64,000 nt of DNA, taken from Acidobacteriaceae bacterium (GTDB lineage: Bacteria > Acidobacteriota > Terriglobia > Terriglobales > Acidobacteriaceae). Of this stretch, positions 1 through 7,934 are shown piece by piece. The DNA is taken from assembly GCA_003138515.1 (NCBI GenBank), contig PLGG01000021.1, positions 49,601-113,600 on the forward strand, in the 5' to 3' direction. A program made the translations under genes and the position numbers. Every line of letters starts with the position of its first letter. The stretch's first letter is position 1. The notes beneath the pieces were generated by a model. The model was not told where the DNA came from and did no database searches. It worked only from the letters and a program-made list of their open reading frames with translations.

Positions 1-4
1 CGTT

Positions 5-514
5 ATGCTCCGTAGCATCAAGATTCTGTTCATCTGCGTTGCTGCCGTGTCATCCAATGTCGTTGTTGCCCAATCCCTATTCGTGCGGCCCGATGGGTTC
101 GGACCAGTGCAGGTAGGGATGAGCTTGTCAACTCTGAACAAGACACTCCATACGTCCTACTCAAAACCGTCTGACCCCGATGAAGAGGCTTGCTTCTACG
201 TGAATGTGCCCAAACAAACGGGCGTGGTTTTGATGATTCTCAACGGACGAGTGGCCCGCGTGGACGTAAATGGCAACGCGATCTTCACTGCTGAAGGAAT
301 CCATGTTGGGGATTCGGAGAAACGGGCGCTCGAAGCTTACGGAAAACGTTTGAAGGTTACGCCTCATGCATATGTGCTAAAGACCGGTCATTACCTCACC
401 ATGTTTTCTATCGATAGAAAGTATGGGATTCGCTTTGAATCCGAGGACGGAGCCATCACTCGATACTATGCGGGGACCGCAGAAGCAATCTCCTTCATCG
501 AAGGTTGTGAGTAG
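5..514 (+). CDS. Secreted protein of unknown function
   Basis: A 169-residue protein whose first 22 residues form a signal peptide (basic start, hydrophobic core, VVVAQ cleavage region), so it is probably periplasmic or exported. The mature part has two similar halves, each with a glycine-led turn before a helix (GPVQVGMSLS and EGIHVGDSEKRALEAYG), a layout seen in small bacterial proteins that carry a repeated fold. There are two cysteines, one near residue 63 and one near the C-terminus, which could form a disulfide. I do not recognise a named family. The start lies at the window edge, so the ribosome site cannot be judged. It is followed by about 220 non-coding bases. Confidence 0.7.
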   Translation: MLRSIKILFICVAAVSSNVVVAQSLFVRPDGFGPVQVGMSLSTLNKTLHTSYSKPSDPDEEACFYVNVPKQTGVVLMILNGRVARVDVNGNAIFTAEGIHVGDSEKRALEAYGKRLKVTPHAYVLKTGHYLTMFSIDRKYGIRFESEDGAITRYYAGTAEAISFIEGCE

Positions 515-673
515 AGTCGCGGATTGCGCTATTGGATGTATCACCGTCTGTGTGGCAGTTTCGGTTGCAGGAGAAACCGTTGTCACAATCTTGGCGACCA
601 GGGATGGCACAAAATCAGCACAAGAATTGCCGAGCATTTTGTCTGCCCAAGAATTTGAGGTGTTTCGGGACCG

Positions 674-707
674 CGCTTTGTATCAGGGCACGACTTCGGT
701 CGTGCCG
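674..707. repeat. Small hairpin repeat, family A, copy 1
   Basis: A leader reading CTTTGTATCAGGGCA runs into a perfect 8-bp hairpin with a TTCG tetraloop (GGCACGAC/GTCGTGCC). The same leader with a different but still perfectly paired stem occurs near 56925. It sits after the secreted protein gene, and a second small GGGCTTCAGCCC hairpin lies at about 728-740. It has no long T-run, so it is a REP-like intergenic repeat rather than a clear terminator. Confidence 0.6.
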
Positions 708-733
708 TAACCGCTGCAAGTAGGGCGCGGGCT

Positions 734-1735
734 TCAGCCCCTGGGCATTCCTTCGATACCAGCAATCAGCCAATCAATGGCCGCCTCTTCATCTTCAACT
801 TCAATGCGTAACGAAACGGTCTGAAGTGAAAGCGACGCTGGTACCACAGCCGCGAGCGCGCCTAGCCGAATGTAGTCCTTCTCCGTCGTCAGCAGCGCCG
901 TGGCTCCGGTGGCGCGGGCTTCCGCCACAAGCCGTTCGAGATCGTGTTCGGTATAGCGGTGGTGGTCGGCGAAGGCGGTGCGGACGGCGAGTTTCACGCC
1001 GGCGGATTCGAGGCCCTGGAAAAACTGTTCTGGCCGCGCGATGCCGCAGAAAGCTGCGACGGGACCGTCGGTGGGCGGGATCTCCATGCGGCGGCGCAGG
1101 CGCCAAACAGTCCCCTGCCAGCCCATGGATTTGAGTTGCGCTTCAACATCGGGTTCGTCTGCGGGAATCGCGATCACGTGCGCGCGCTTCGCCGCGTGCA
1201 ACGGCTCGCGCAGATTCCCGGCGGGAAGCAGGTGATCGGTCAAGTCCCCGCGGCTGAGCAGTAGAATGTCGACGTCGCGGGCGAGTTGGCGATGTTGGAA
1301 ACCGTCGTCAAGCAAATGAACGGCGAACTGCCCTGTCGCATCGCGCTCCGCTAATAGTCCTGCTTCATGGCGTTCTGTCGCCACATAAACGGGGACTCGT
1401 GCCTCGCGCGCAATTACGAGCGGCTCGTCGCCGGATTCTTGTGCTGTCCCGTAGAGGTCAACCAACAGTGGAAGCGCAGAGCGCCGCCGGCCGTACCCGC
1501 GCGAAAGCACATCGACGTGCTGGCCGCGCGCGGTGAGCGCCTTGGCTAATGCGATCGTGAGCGGAGTCTTCCCTGCCCCGCCAGTGGAGAGATTGCCGAT
1601 GCTGACGACCGGCCAGCGGAGACGGCGAATCGGCTTGAGGCCCGTGCGCAATTGCAGCTCGCGCAACGCAAGGCCGAGGCGGTAAACGGGTACGAGGGGC
1701 CAAAACAGCGGGCGGGCGGCAGGCGCGGGAGTCAC
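734..1735 (-). CDS. lpxK: Tetraacyldisaccharide 4'-kinase LpxK
   Basis: LpxK phosphorylates the 4' position of the tetraacyldisaccharide-1-phosphate lipid A precursor at the inner membrane. The Walker A motif GNLSTGGAGKTP lies at about residues 47-58 and is typical of this family; the DDGFQHR motif also matches LpxK. I start at the GTG at 1735, which overlaps the waaA stop as GTGA and gives 333 residues, the usual family length. An in-frame ATG at 1792 would add 19 residues and a 61-bp overlap with waaA. The 4-bp overlap indicates translational coupling behind waaA: one gene transfers Kdo to lipid A and the other finishes its phosphorylation. Confidence 0.93.
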   Translation of the reverse strand: MTPAPAARPLFWPLVPVYRLGLALRELQLRTGLKPIRRLRWPVVSIGNLSTGGAGKTPLTIALAKALTARGQHVDVLSRGYGRRRSALPLLVDLYGTAQESGDEPLVIAREARVPVYVATERHEAGLLAERDATGQFAVHLLDDGFQHRQLARDVDILLLSRGDLTDHLLPAGNLREPLHAAKRAHVIAIPADEPDVEAQLKSMGWQGTVWRLRRRMEIPPTDGPVAAFCGIARPEQFFQGLESAGVKLAVRTAFADHHRYTEHDLERLVAEARATGATALLTTEKDYIRLGALAAVVPASLSLQTVSLRIEVEDEEAAIDWLIAGIEGMPRG

Positions 1736-3063
1736 GACGCACGCTCCCGGCTGGAAGTCGAGTCGAGCAACTCGCTGATGGCCGCGACGCACCGATCGGT
1801 GGCGCCGGCCTGGCGGTCGAATGCCTCCTTGGCGCGAGCGCCCATGGCTTCGGCGGCGTTACGGTCGCCAAGAAGTTCAATGAGTGTCGAGGCCAGATCA
1901 TCTTTCGCAGCGATGCGGAGCGCGTCGTGATCGCGCAGGCCGTCGGTAATCGCGGCAAAGTTGGCGTAGTGCGGGCCCATCACGATTGGAACGGCAAACT
2001 GGGCCGGCTCAAGAGGGTTGTGGCCACCGGCGGGAACGAGGCTGCCGCCAACGAAGGCAACGGAGGCCAACGAGTAAACAGAAGCCAGCTCGCCGATGGT
2101 GTCGAGAAGGACGATTTCGCCGGGACGGAGCGTGCGAAGTGCGTGCCGCGCGGCCGATGATTCAGTGGACCAATCGGAACGCTTGCTCCATAGAACGCCG
2201 GATTTCTGGAGAAGGACCGCGACGGGACTGAATCGCTCCGGATGGCGCGGGGCGAGAAAGAGAACAAGTTGCGAATCGGCGGCAAGAAGGCGTGGCCATC
2301 CTTCAAGGAGCGCGGATTCCTCGCCCTCGAGCGTGCTGCCGGCAACGACGATCCGCAGGCCGGCTGCCATCGACCGCAACAAGCGCGTAGCTTCTGCTTC
2401 CTGAGCTGCGCGCACGTCGAACTTGAGATTGCCAGCGACTGAGACGCAATCGGGGAGGCAACCGAGCGCGAGCAGGCGGTCGGCGTCGGTCTGGCTTTGC
2501 GCCAGCACGCGGCTCAGGCGCGAGAGCAGCGGTCGCCACCAGCGGCGCAGCCTTTGATAGCGCGGCCATGAACGGTTGGAGATGCGGGCGTTGACCACGG
2601 CGACGGGAATGCCGCGGCGGAAGCAGCCATGAAGCAGGTTGGGCCAGAACTCGGTTTCGGCCAGCACGAGCATGAGCGGCTGGAGAGCATTGAGATAGGC
2701 GCCGACGGCCCAGGGCAGGTCGAGCGGGCAATAGAAGACGCGATTCGATTCGAATCGTTCGCGGGCCAGCGCCTGACCGGTGCGTGTTGTTGTGGAGACG
2801 ACGATCAGATAGCCGGGCAGCGCAGATTCAAGCGTCCTGACCAGGCGCGTGACGGCGAGAACTTCGCCGACAGAGACAGCGTGAAGCCAGATGAGCGGGC
2901 GCTCGTCCGAAAGTGAAGTCGAGACGAGTCTCCGCGGAACGCGCCCCAGGCGCTCGAATAGCCCTTCGCGGTACTTGCGCGTGGTGGCCATGCGCCACAG
3001 CCACCACGGCGCGCCTGCAATGAGAGCCACGAACAAGGCAAGGTTGTAGAAAAAAAGAGTCAT
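1732..3063 (-). CDS. waaA: Kdo transferase WaaA (KdtA)
   Basis: 3-Deoxy-D-manno-octulosonic acid transferase, a GT30 enzyme that adds Kdo from CMP-Kdo to the lipid A precursor on the cytoplasmic face of the inner membrane. It has an N-terminal membrane anchor (residues 1-25), the WLHAVSVGE segment, the AETEFWPNL and VNARISNRSW motifs of the acceptor domain, and GGSLVPAGGHNPLEPA in the donor-binding C-terminal domain. Its 443 residues match the family. It is the first gene of the waaA-lpxK pair and is divergent from the secreted protein gene at 3135, with about 70 bases between them for both promoters. Confidence 0.95.
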   Translation of the reverse strand: MTLFFYNLALFVALIAGAPWWLWRMATTRKYREGLFERLGRVPRRLVSTSLSDERPLIWLHAVSVGEVLAVTRLVRTLESALPGYLIVVSTTTRTGQALARERFESNRVFYCPLDLPWAVGAYLNALQPLMLVLAETEFWPNLLHGCFRRGIPVAVVNARISNRSWPRYQRLRRWWRPLLSRLSRVLAQSQTDADRLLALGCLPDCVSVAGNLKFDVRAAQEAEATRLLRSMAAGLRIVVAGSTLEGEESALLEGWPRLLAADSQLVLFLAPRHPERFSPVAVLLQKSGVLWSKRSDWSTESSAARHALRTLRPGEIVLLDTIGELASVYSLASVAFVGGSLVPAGGHNPLEPAQFAVPIVMGPHYANFAAITDGLRDHDALRIAAKDDLASTLIELLGDRNAAEAMGARAKEAFDRQAGATDRCVAAISELLDSTSSRERAS

Positions 3064-3134
3064 GCGTAAACGAACCAGACTTCCGCAGGTCTAATCGTAG
3101 GGCGTCTGACCCTAGAATGATACATTTGACCGCG

Positions 3135-3785
3135 ATGAAGACTTTGCGGGGAATCCCGTTGTTGCTGCTTTGGTTCGCTCTGCCGGCGATGGCGACCGAT
3201 CATGCGCCGCCCCCGGTGCAGCCGGCGACTTCGTTCCCGGCTGTCGAAGTTCACTCCGATGAGCACGTAGCTATCGCCGCCGAGCCCTACGATACGAGAG
3301 AAAAACAGTCGATTTTTCGCGTCGACTACCTGGGCCACGATGTGATGCCGATTCGCCTCATCGTGACCAATCTGGGCGACCGGGCCATTTCGCTTGTCGA
3401 TGCGCGGATCCTGTTTGAGACGGCGGACGGCGACCGGATTCGCGCCGCCGAGCCGGACGATGTGGAGCGGATGATGACGCGCAAGGAGCGGGAAGGATCG
3501 AGAATCCCCCTACCCGCGCCGCTCCCGCCGCTCCATGTGAAGCCGAAGGGCAGCATCAAGGAGATCGAGAACGACTTTAACACCTTTGAATATTCGGCGC
3601 TGGCGGTGGAACCGCACACAACACGGGCCGGATTCCTCTTCTACGACGTTTCAGGATTGAAGGACCCGCTGGCAGGCGCGAAGCTCTATCTGCACGACCT
3701 GCGCGACGCCGACGGCAAACAGCTCTTCTACTTTGAAATTCCCTTCGATAAATATCTGCAGTCGAAGTCGGGCCAGATGAACTGA
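3135..3785 (+). CDS. Secreted protein of unknown function
   Basis: Starting at the ATG at 3135 gives a 216-residue protein with a clean signal peptide (MKTLRG, then a Leu-rich core, AMA cleavage). An ATG six codons upstream is possible but would place extra residues before the signal peptide. The mature part looks like a beta-rich Ig-like fold: DYLGHDVMPIRLIVTNLGD resembles proteins that describe unforced structural beta strands, and a proline-rich linker (IPLPAPLPPL) lies near the middle. No catalytic motif is visible. It is divergent from waaA and convergent with queD. The function is unknown; an exported envelope protein is the most that can be inferred. Confidence 0.75.
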   Translation: MKTLRGIPLLLLWFALPAMATDHAPPPVQPATSFPAVEVHSDEHVAIAAEPYDTREKQSIFRVDYLGHDVMPIRLIVTNLGDRAISLVDARILFETADGDRIRAAEPDDVERMMTRKEREGSRIPLPAPLPPLHVKPKGSIKEIENDFNTFEYSALAVEPHTTRAGFLFYDVSGLKDPLAGAKLYLHDLRDADGKQLFYFEIPFDKYLQSKSGQMN

Positions 3786-3804
3786 TGGGCCGACAGATCC
3801 AGCG

Positions 3805-4182
3805 CTATTCGAAGTACGTCGCCGTCGTGGTGTCCGTCTCCCAGATGGTGCAATCCTTCACGCGTACGCGGCCCGCTGTCATTCCGGCAAGCTGCCGATT
3901 CGTCTCATCGTAAAAGTACTTGGCGATGTTTTCAGCCGAGGGATTGAGCACCGTGAATGGCTCAAGGTCGTTCAGCATCTGGTGGTCGATGCGATCGACG
4001 ATCGGGCGCAGCACCTGCTTGAGCAGCTTGAAGTCGAGCAGCAAACCAGCCTCGTCGAGCGTGGCGCCGGCCAGCGTCACGCGCACCTTGTAGTTGTGGC
4101 CATGCGGATTCTCGCACTTGCCCTTGTAGTTGCGGAGATAGTGGCCGGAGGAGAAATCCGCCTCGACGGTAACTTCGTACAT
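3805..4182 (-). CDS. queD: 6-carboxy-5,6,7,8-tetrahydropterin synthase QueD
   Basis: QueD converts 7,8-dihydroneopterin triphosphate to 6-carboxytetrahydropterin in the pathway to 7-deazaguanine (queuosine) tRNA modification. The 125-residue length is normal. The pattern KCENPHGHNY supplies the catalytic Cys23 and zinc ligands His27 and His29, with His14 in SSGHYLRNY as the third ligand; DHQMLND carries the conserved Asp/His pair. Related PTPS-fold proteins exist, but the Cys-Xaa3-His-Gly-His spacing and the length fit QueD. No other queuosine gene lies in the window, and I see no preQ1 aptamer in the short upstream region. Confidence 0.93.
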   Translation of the reverse strand: MYEVTVEADFSSGHYLRNYKGKCENPHGHNYKVRVTLAGATLDEAGLLLDFKLLKQVLRPIVDRIDHQMLNDLEPFTVLNPSAENIAKYFYDETNRQLAGMTAGRVRVKDCTIWETDTTTATYFE

Positions 4183-4267
4183 TTGCGTCTGCTCGATCCT
4201 GCGCGGGAAACGCCCCGCACTTTCTCATTCTAATTTGACCGGGCTAGGGTGTATCGACATATGCACC

Positions 4268-4534
4268 CTACGGCTTGCGATTGCCTCGCCGCTGGTTTCG
4301 CGCCGCGCGCCGCGCTTCCTCGCTGCGCCGGTCCACCTGCTCGAAGAGATTGCTGAGTACGCCGATGAGTGCCGAAGCAAGTGCAGCCAGCAGCAGCAGC
4401 AGCGCCATCGTGCGCCACAGCGAGCCGTTCGCGGGCAGGCCGGGCTGAAAGTTCGATGGCACCAGCGTCATTGCCCCTGAGATGAGGGCGAAGAACCCAA
4501 GCGTAGCGGCGAGAATGTAGAAGTTGCGGGACAT
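4268..4534 (-). CDS. Small two-helix membrane protein
   Basis: An 88-residue protein starting at the ATG at 4534 (MSRNFYILAATLG). Two transmembrane helices are visible, at about residues 5-25 and 40-63, followed by a charged, Arg-rich cytoplasmic tail (DRRSEEARRAARNQRRGNRK). The frame extends to 4633, but that part lacks conserved character, so I use the inner start. The family is not recognised. It lies between queD and the toxin gene on the same strand. An inverted repeat (TAGGGTG ... CACCCTA, 4245-4270) overlaps its stop codon and may end transcription. Confidence 0.55.
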   Translation of the reverse strand: MSRNFYILAATLGFFALISGAMTLVPSNFQPGLPANGSLWRTMALLLLLAALASALIGVLSNLFEQVDRRSEEARRAARNQRRGNRKP

Positions 4535-4634
4535 GCGCGGTTTGGCGTGAGACTGGTTCGGCACGAGATTAGATTGGCGCGAGATCGCCTCGGCCTGCTG
4601 AAATTCTACGGCGCGCGGGCCAGTGCGCCACATT

Positions 4635-4973
4635 TCACTTCAGATCCGATGCCTTGAACGGCCGTCTGGACCCGTGGCGAATATGCAGCACTGCAACCGT
4701 CTTTCGTTTTTCCTGAACACGGTATATCACGCGATAAACAGAATGAGGCCGATGGCCATAAAGAATGTGCCGCAGCAGGCGCGCCTCATGCGTAACGGGC
4801 CAAATGTGTGGTCGGTCTTCGAGGTCAAGAATGGCTCGCCTAAGTCCCTGATACCATCTCCGCGCTGCGCTGGAACCGCCAGCGTCGATCTCCTCGTAAA
4901 GAAGAGCCAGGTCGCGTTCGGCCCGGGCCGTGATGTTAACGAGATAGGCCACGCGCAGATTCGAACTCATCAA
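4635..4973 (-). CDS. RelE/ParE-family toxin
   Basis: A 112-residue basic protein with the RelE/ParE fold pattern: helix-rich start (ITARAERDLALLYEEID), a central AILDLEDRPHIWPVT segment, then the strands RLLRHILYG, YRVIYRVQ and VAVLHIRHGSRRPF. Family members are ribosome-dependent mRNA interferases (RelE) or gyrase inhibitors (ParE); sequence alone does not say which, though the C-terminal HIRHGSR with basic and His residues fits the RelE side. It is immediately downstream of its probable antitoxin. The frame overlaps that gene by 38 bp when read from the first ATG; a later start near 4952 would shorten the overlap. Confidence 0.85.
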   Translation of the reverse strand: MMSSNLRVAYLVNITARAERDLALLYEEIDAGGSSAARRWYQGLRRAILDLEDRPHIWPVTHEARLLRHILYGHRPHSVYRVIYRVQEKRKTVAVLHIRHGSRRPFKASDLK

Positions 4974-5226
4974 AGAACTCCCTTACCGGCCTGGTTCTTC
5001 CTTTCCTTACATCTTCCAGGCCCTGCCTGACACCTTCCCCTGTATCGGCCCGCGCGGCAACGTCGAGCAGACGCTGGTAGGCCTCGGCATCTTGCACAAC
5101 TGCGGCGGCCTTGCCATTCAGTGTCAGCACCAAAGGGCGCTTGCTCTTCCTGAGGTGCTTCATCATCCCGGCGGAATTGCGGCGGAACGCGGTCAACGAT
5201 TGAATGTCAGTTGCAATGTTCAGCAT
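4936..5226 (-). CDS. Phd/YefM-family antitoxin
   Basis: A 96-residue protein with the Phd/YefM pattern: an N-terminal DNA-binding region (DIQSLTAFRRNSAGMMKHLRKSKRPLVLTLNGKAAAVVQDAEAYQ, seen here as a description of its span at residues 7-52), then a flexible acidic C-terminal tail that would wrap the toxin. The LTLNGKAAAVVQ strand-turn-strand and the Tyr-Gln-Arg-Leu helix are the family hallmarks. It precedes and overlaps the RelE/ParE toxin gene, the usual order for a type II module, so the complex probably represses its own promoter upstream of 5226. Confidence 0.85.
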   Translation of the reverse strand: MLNIATDIQSLTAFRRNSAGMMKHLRKSKRPLVLTLNGKAAAVVQDAEAYQRLLDVAARADTGEGVRQGLEDVRKGRTRPVREFFDEFESARGLSR

Positions 5227-5324
5227 TCGTCCTCCGGATCGAGCACCTTATTCGATGCTTCCAGCATACCGCATCGCCGCATGATTGTGTTCGACGCTGG
5301 GTTCGCTTCAACCTGGCTGCAGCT

Positions 5325-5960
5325 TCAACTTTTCTCGATAAGCTCAAAGCTTTCAAGCATTCCGACACCCTCCTTCGCGAACTCGCCTTCAATCGCGGCA
5401 ACCGACCCGTTGAGATCGATGGCGCGGCAAGCGTCGCGCAACACAAACGCGGGCAAACCCAACCGGCGCGCGTCAAGCGCGGAGTAGCCAACGCAATAAT
5501 CGTAAGCGAGGCCCGCGAGAAACACGCGCGTCAGCCCGCGCTCCTTCAAATAGCCGGCCAGACCCGTCGGCGTTGTGCGGTCGTTCTCAAAGAAGGCCGA
5601 ATAAGAATCGATCTGCGGGCGAAAGCCTTTGCGCAGGATCAGCTCGGCCTGCGTGAGTTCGAGCGCGGGATGGAACTCCGCGCCGCGCGTGCCCTGCACG
5701 CAATGCGGAGGCCAGAAAGTTTGCGTGCCGTAATTGACCTCAATCGAATCGTAAGGCTCCTTGCCGGGATGGGACGCGGCGAAGGAAAAATGGTTGGAAG
5801 GGTGCCAGTCCTGCGTGAGAACAATGTGCTCAAATCGCGGCGCGATGCGATGGATGGGCGCGATCACCTCGTCGCCCAAGGGAACGGCAAGCGCGCCGCC
5901 GGGGAAAAAATCGTTTTGCACGTCGATGACGAGAAGAACGTCGTGCTCATCGATTTTCAT
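5325..5960 (-). CDS. pncA: Nicotinamidase PncA
   Basis: Converts nicotinamide to nicotinate and ammonia in NAD salvage. The isochorismatase-fold triad is visible as Asp13 (VIDVQNDFF), Lys111 (LRKGFRPQ) and Cys156 (AYDYCVGYSA), and the metal site as Asp51, His53 and His57 in TQDWHPSNHFSF. The 211-residue length is normal. The open frame continues upstream to 6398, but that part is antisense-like sequence over the aldolase gene; the ATG at 5960 has a GGGAG ribosome site and begins the conserved domain. It follows the aldolase gene closely on the same strand (41 bp), so the two may be co-transcribed. Confidence 0.94.
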   Translation of the reverse strand: MKIDEHDVLLVIDVQNDFFPGGALAVPLGDEVIAPIHRIAPRFEHIVLTQDWHPSNHFSFAASHPGKEPYDSIEVNYGTQTFWPPHCVQGTRGAEFHPALELTQAELILRKGFRPQIDSYSAFFENDRTTPTGLAGYLKERGLTRVFLAGLAYDYCVGYSALDARRLGLPAFVLRDACRAIDLNGSVAAIEGEFAKEGVGMLESFELIEKS

Positions 5961-6001
5961 CGCAACTCCCTGAGCCGCTGAACCCGAAAAATGCTCGCCC
6001 T

Positions 6002-7054
6002 CTATTTGCGCGGGACAAGAGTATATTTCTCCGCGATCGCCGCCATCACCGATTCCGTCACTGAGTCCGCGACCGACCTGACCAGCGCTTCGAAATTCAT
6101 GTCGCCGCCGCCGTCCACTCCCGACACACGCCCGTTGCCGTGCTCGCCGTCGAAACCGGTCGGCAACCCGGCCGGCAACGGAGTTGGCTCGCGCGCAATC
6201 GAGCCTGGCGTCGCGAGATCGGAGAGCTGGCACTCTTTCAGGTTCGAGGCGTCGAAGCGAATGTCGGGCAGGCCGAGTTTCTTCTTCCTGGCCAAAAGGT
6301 CGGAGCCTTGCTCCTCCGTGATGCGCGCGATGGGAGCACCGAGCTGCGCGGCCAGCATCAACGTGGAGCAATAGGTCTCCAGCACCTCGGCGCACCACTC
6401 GGCGTGGGTCACGGTGTCAGCCCAGCACACAATGCCGTGATTCGACAAGAGCACGGTATTGTGCTGCTTCACGTAGGGCAAAACGGCTTCAGCAAACGCC
6501 CTGGTTCCGGGGGTTTCGTAGGGCGAAATGGCAACCTTGCCCACGATGATCTCGAACTCGGGAATCACCATGTTGGGCGGCACGCGGCCGGTAATCGCGT
6601 AGGCCGTGGCATGAGGCGGATGGCAGTGGAGAACGGCTTTGGCCTCGGGCACGGCCTTGAAGATTTCAAGATGCAGCAGCAGTTCGCTGGTGCTGGCGCG
6701 AGTGCCGGCAAGCTGGTTGCCGTCGAGATCGACCAGGCAAATGTCCTCGGGCGTCAGGTCGAATTTGCTGACGAGAGTCGGCGTACACAGAACTTCGTTG
6801 GGGCCGATGCGATAGGAGATGTTGCCGCCGTTGCCGTCGACAAACTGGCGCAGCCAGAGCTTGCGGCCGGCTGCGCAGATTTCCCGCTTGATTTCTTCGG
6901 CCTCGGGTGAAGAAAAGCGAACGCTTGCGGCGTTGTGATCGCTAGCCGGCTTGCGGCCAGCATTGGCCCGGCTTGCCCGGCTGGCTCGGCTGCTTCGGCC
7001 GGTTCGCGCAGTTCGCCTAGTTGTGCTGTCGCTTTTCTTTTTTCCGCTCTTCAC
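6002..7054 (-). CDS. Class II aldolase/adducin-family protein with a repeat-derived basic tail
   Basis: A 350-residue class II aldolase/adducin protein, the fold of L-fuculose-1-phosphate aldolase and L-ribulose-5-phosphate epimerase. FVDGNGGNISYR is the phosphate-binding segment, and the zinc site is seen in VLHCHPPHATAYA and SNHGIVCW. The GTG start at 7054 has a good purine-rich ribosome site. Residues 1-40 are very basic and made of Arg-Ala-Ser-like triplets encoded by degenerate 9-bp repeats; the catalytic domain starts near residue 45. A paralogue in opposite orientation lies at 7935. The physiological substrate cannot be read from sequence; a phosphorylated deoxy- or pentose sugar is inferred from the isomerase-like neighbour. 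Confidence 0.88.
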   Translation of the reverse strand: MKSGKKKSDSTTRRTARTGRSSRASRASRANAGRKPASDHNAASVRFSSPEAEEIKREICAAGRKLWLRQFVDGNGGNISYRIGPNEVLCTPTLVSKFDLTPEDICLVDLDGNQLAGTRASTSELLLHLEIFKAVPEAKAVLHCHPPHATAYAITGRVPPNMVIPEFEIIVGKVAISPYETPGTRAFAEAVLPYVKQHNTVLLSNHGIVCWADTVTHAEWCAEVLETYCSTLMLAAQLGAPIARITEEQGSDLLARKKKLGLPDIRFDASNLKECQLSDLATPGSIAREPTPLPAGLPTGFDGEHGNGRVSGVDGGGDMNFEALVRSVADSVTESVMAAIAEKYTLVPRK

Positions 7055-7462
7055 TGCCCCACCCTCAGTTCACACTCCATATCTTAGGGCGCGGCGGGAG
7101 ATGTGTCGAAGACGGGCGTGTAAGACGCGGAGGTTGGGGGCCTTGGGCGCGTAGGACACGTCAGACGCGCCGTAAGACACTGTAAGACGGGAAAGCAGTG
7201 GTTAGTGATTAGTGGCTAGTGATGGAGATGCAAAAGCGCGGCAGAGGCCAGAAGACAGGTTTCAGCCGTCAGAATGGCCTGGAAGGCCGACGGCCGTTTC
7301 GCTGAAAACCGATCACTGACAGCTGACAACTGAGGGGCCCCCCCCTCCCCATTTTTAAGGCTAAGCGGTTTGTTTTCAGTCACTTGTACCCCCGATCATT
7401 CCCGCTAGGTCTTTGATTCAAAAGGACTTATTTCGCAAAGTCGTCTAGAATCAGGGGTTACG

Positions 7463-7514
7463 GCCCGTCTCTTCGGGTTTTGCACCGTTTACGGTGCAAT
7501 CCATAGAGATGGGC
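7463..7514. other. Nested stem-loop
   Basis: An outer 10-bp stem (GCCCGTCTCT at 7463 with AGAGATGGGC ending at 7514, one G-T pair) encloses a perfect 6-bp hairpin (GCACCG TTTA CGGTGC, 7482-7497). It lies only 12 bases before the 147-bp element and has no copy beside the second one. No known aptamer consensus was recognised. It could be part of a leader, an operator or a remnant of another palindromic repeat. Confidence 0.45.
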
Positions 7515-7526
7515 GTCTACAGAAAA

Positions 7527-7673
7527 AAAGGATGGGCGGCTCGAGCGATGCTGGAATCCCCGCCAGCACCCCTCGGAACCGCCCACCACTCTCAGAAGGA
7601 GAACACTATCCAACTAGAACCAAGTCTAGCGAAACGGCAGAAATAACCGGCGAACTTCGGGAAAAATATAATC
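7527..7673 (-). ncRNA. Candidate small RNA, duplicated 147-bp element, copy 1
   Basis: Matches 10924-11070 at 145 of 147 positions without gaps. Read on the minus strand it starts near a TATATT box (about 7664-7669), passes a small hairpin (CTAGA/TCTAG), a C-rich CTCCTTCTGAGAG segment complementary to a Shine-Dalgarno core, and ends in a long GC hairpin (GGGCGG ... CCGCCC with inner helices) followed by ATCC and seven Ts. That order resembles a small RNA with an intrinsic terminator. One of the two differences turns an inner pair into a G-U wobble on the minus strand but a mismatch on the plus strand. A 5' leader of a downstream gene or a plain repeat remains possible. Confidence 0.45.
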
Positions 7674-7934
7674 GCCTTGGAATGAATGAGTTGGAGGTGA
7701 ATGAGGCGGATGGGGGTGTTGACAGAGAAGCAGGGATCGAGGAAGCGGGACGGTGGCTAGCGGAGTTTGCGGGGTGCGTGGCTGTTCGCCGAGGCGAAGG
7801 CGGATGAGGCGTTGGGATAAGGGGTTCCAATTTGGCTCTGTCGTCCGCTGGACGCGCTGAAGGCTCGACGCAACAAAAAGGTTGCCGCCCCACCGAGGTA
7901 CTGCGATGGATGTGATTGTTGTTGCCTATGAACT

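Larger units (their letters stand above)
7055..7934. other. Intergenic region between the two aldolase genes
   Basis: An 880-bp gap with no convincing gene. From left to right it holds: GTAAGAC-type degenerate repeats (about 7119-7185); a heptamer array of GTTAGTG-like units (7198-7226); a C-run and AT-rich stretch; an elongated stem-loop at 7463-7514; the 147-bp duplicated element at 7527-7673; and a G-rich 9-bp degenerate repeat (about 7745-7805). An open frame on the plus strand through the element (7532-7807) is repeat-made and is not called. Confidence 0.6.

Noticed and set aside
4183..4267. A preQ1 riboswitch before queD
   Set aside because: The short upstream region lacks the C-rich loop and A-rich tail of preQ1 aptamers.
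7527..7673. A riboswitch for the plus-strand aldolase at 7935
   Set aside because: The element lies more than 250 bp from the start codon, matches no aptamer I know, and the sequence change between copies fits a minus-strand hairpin better.
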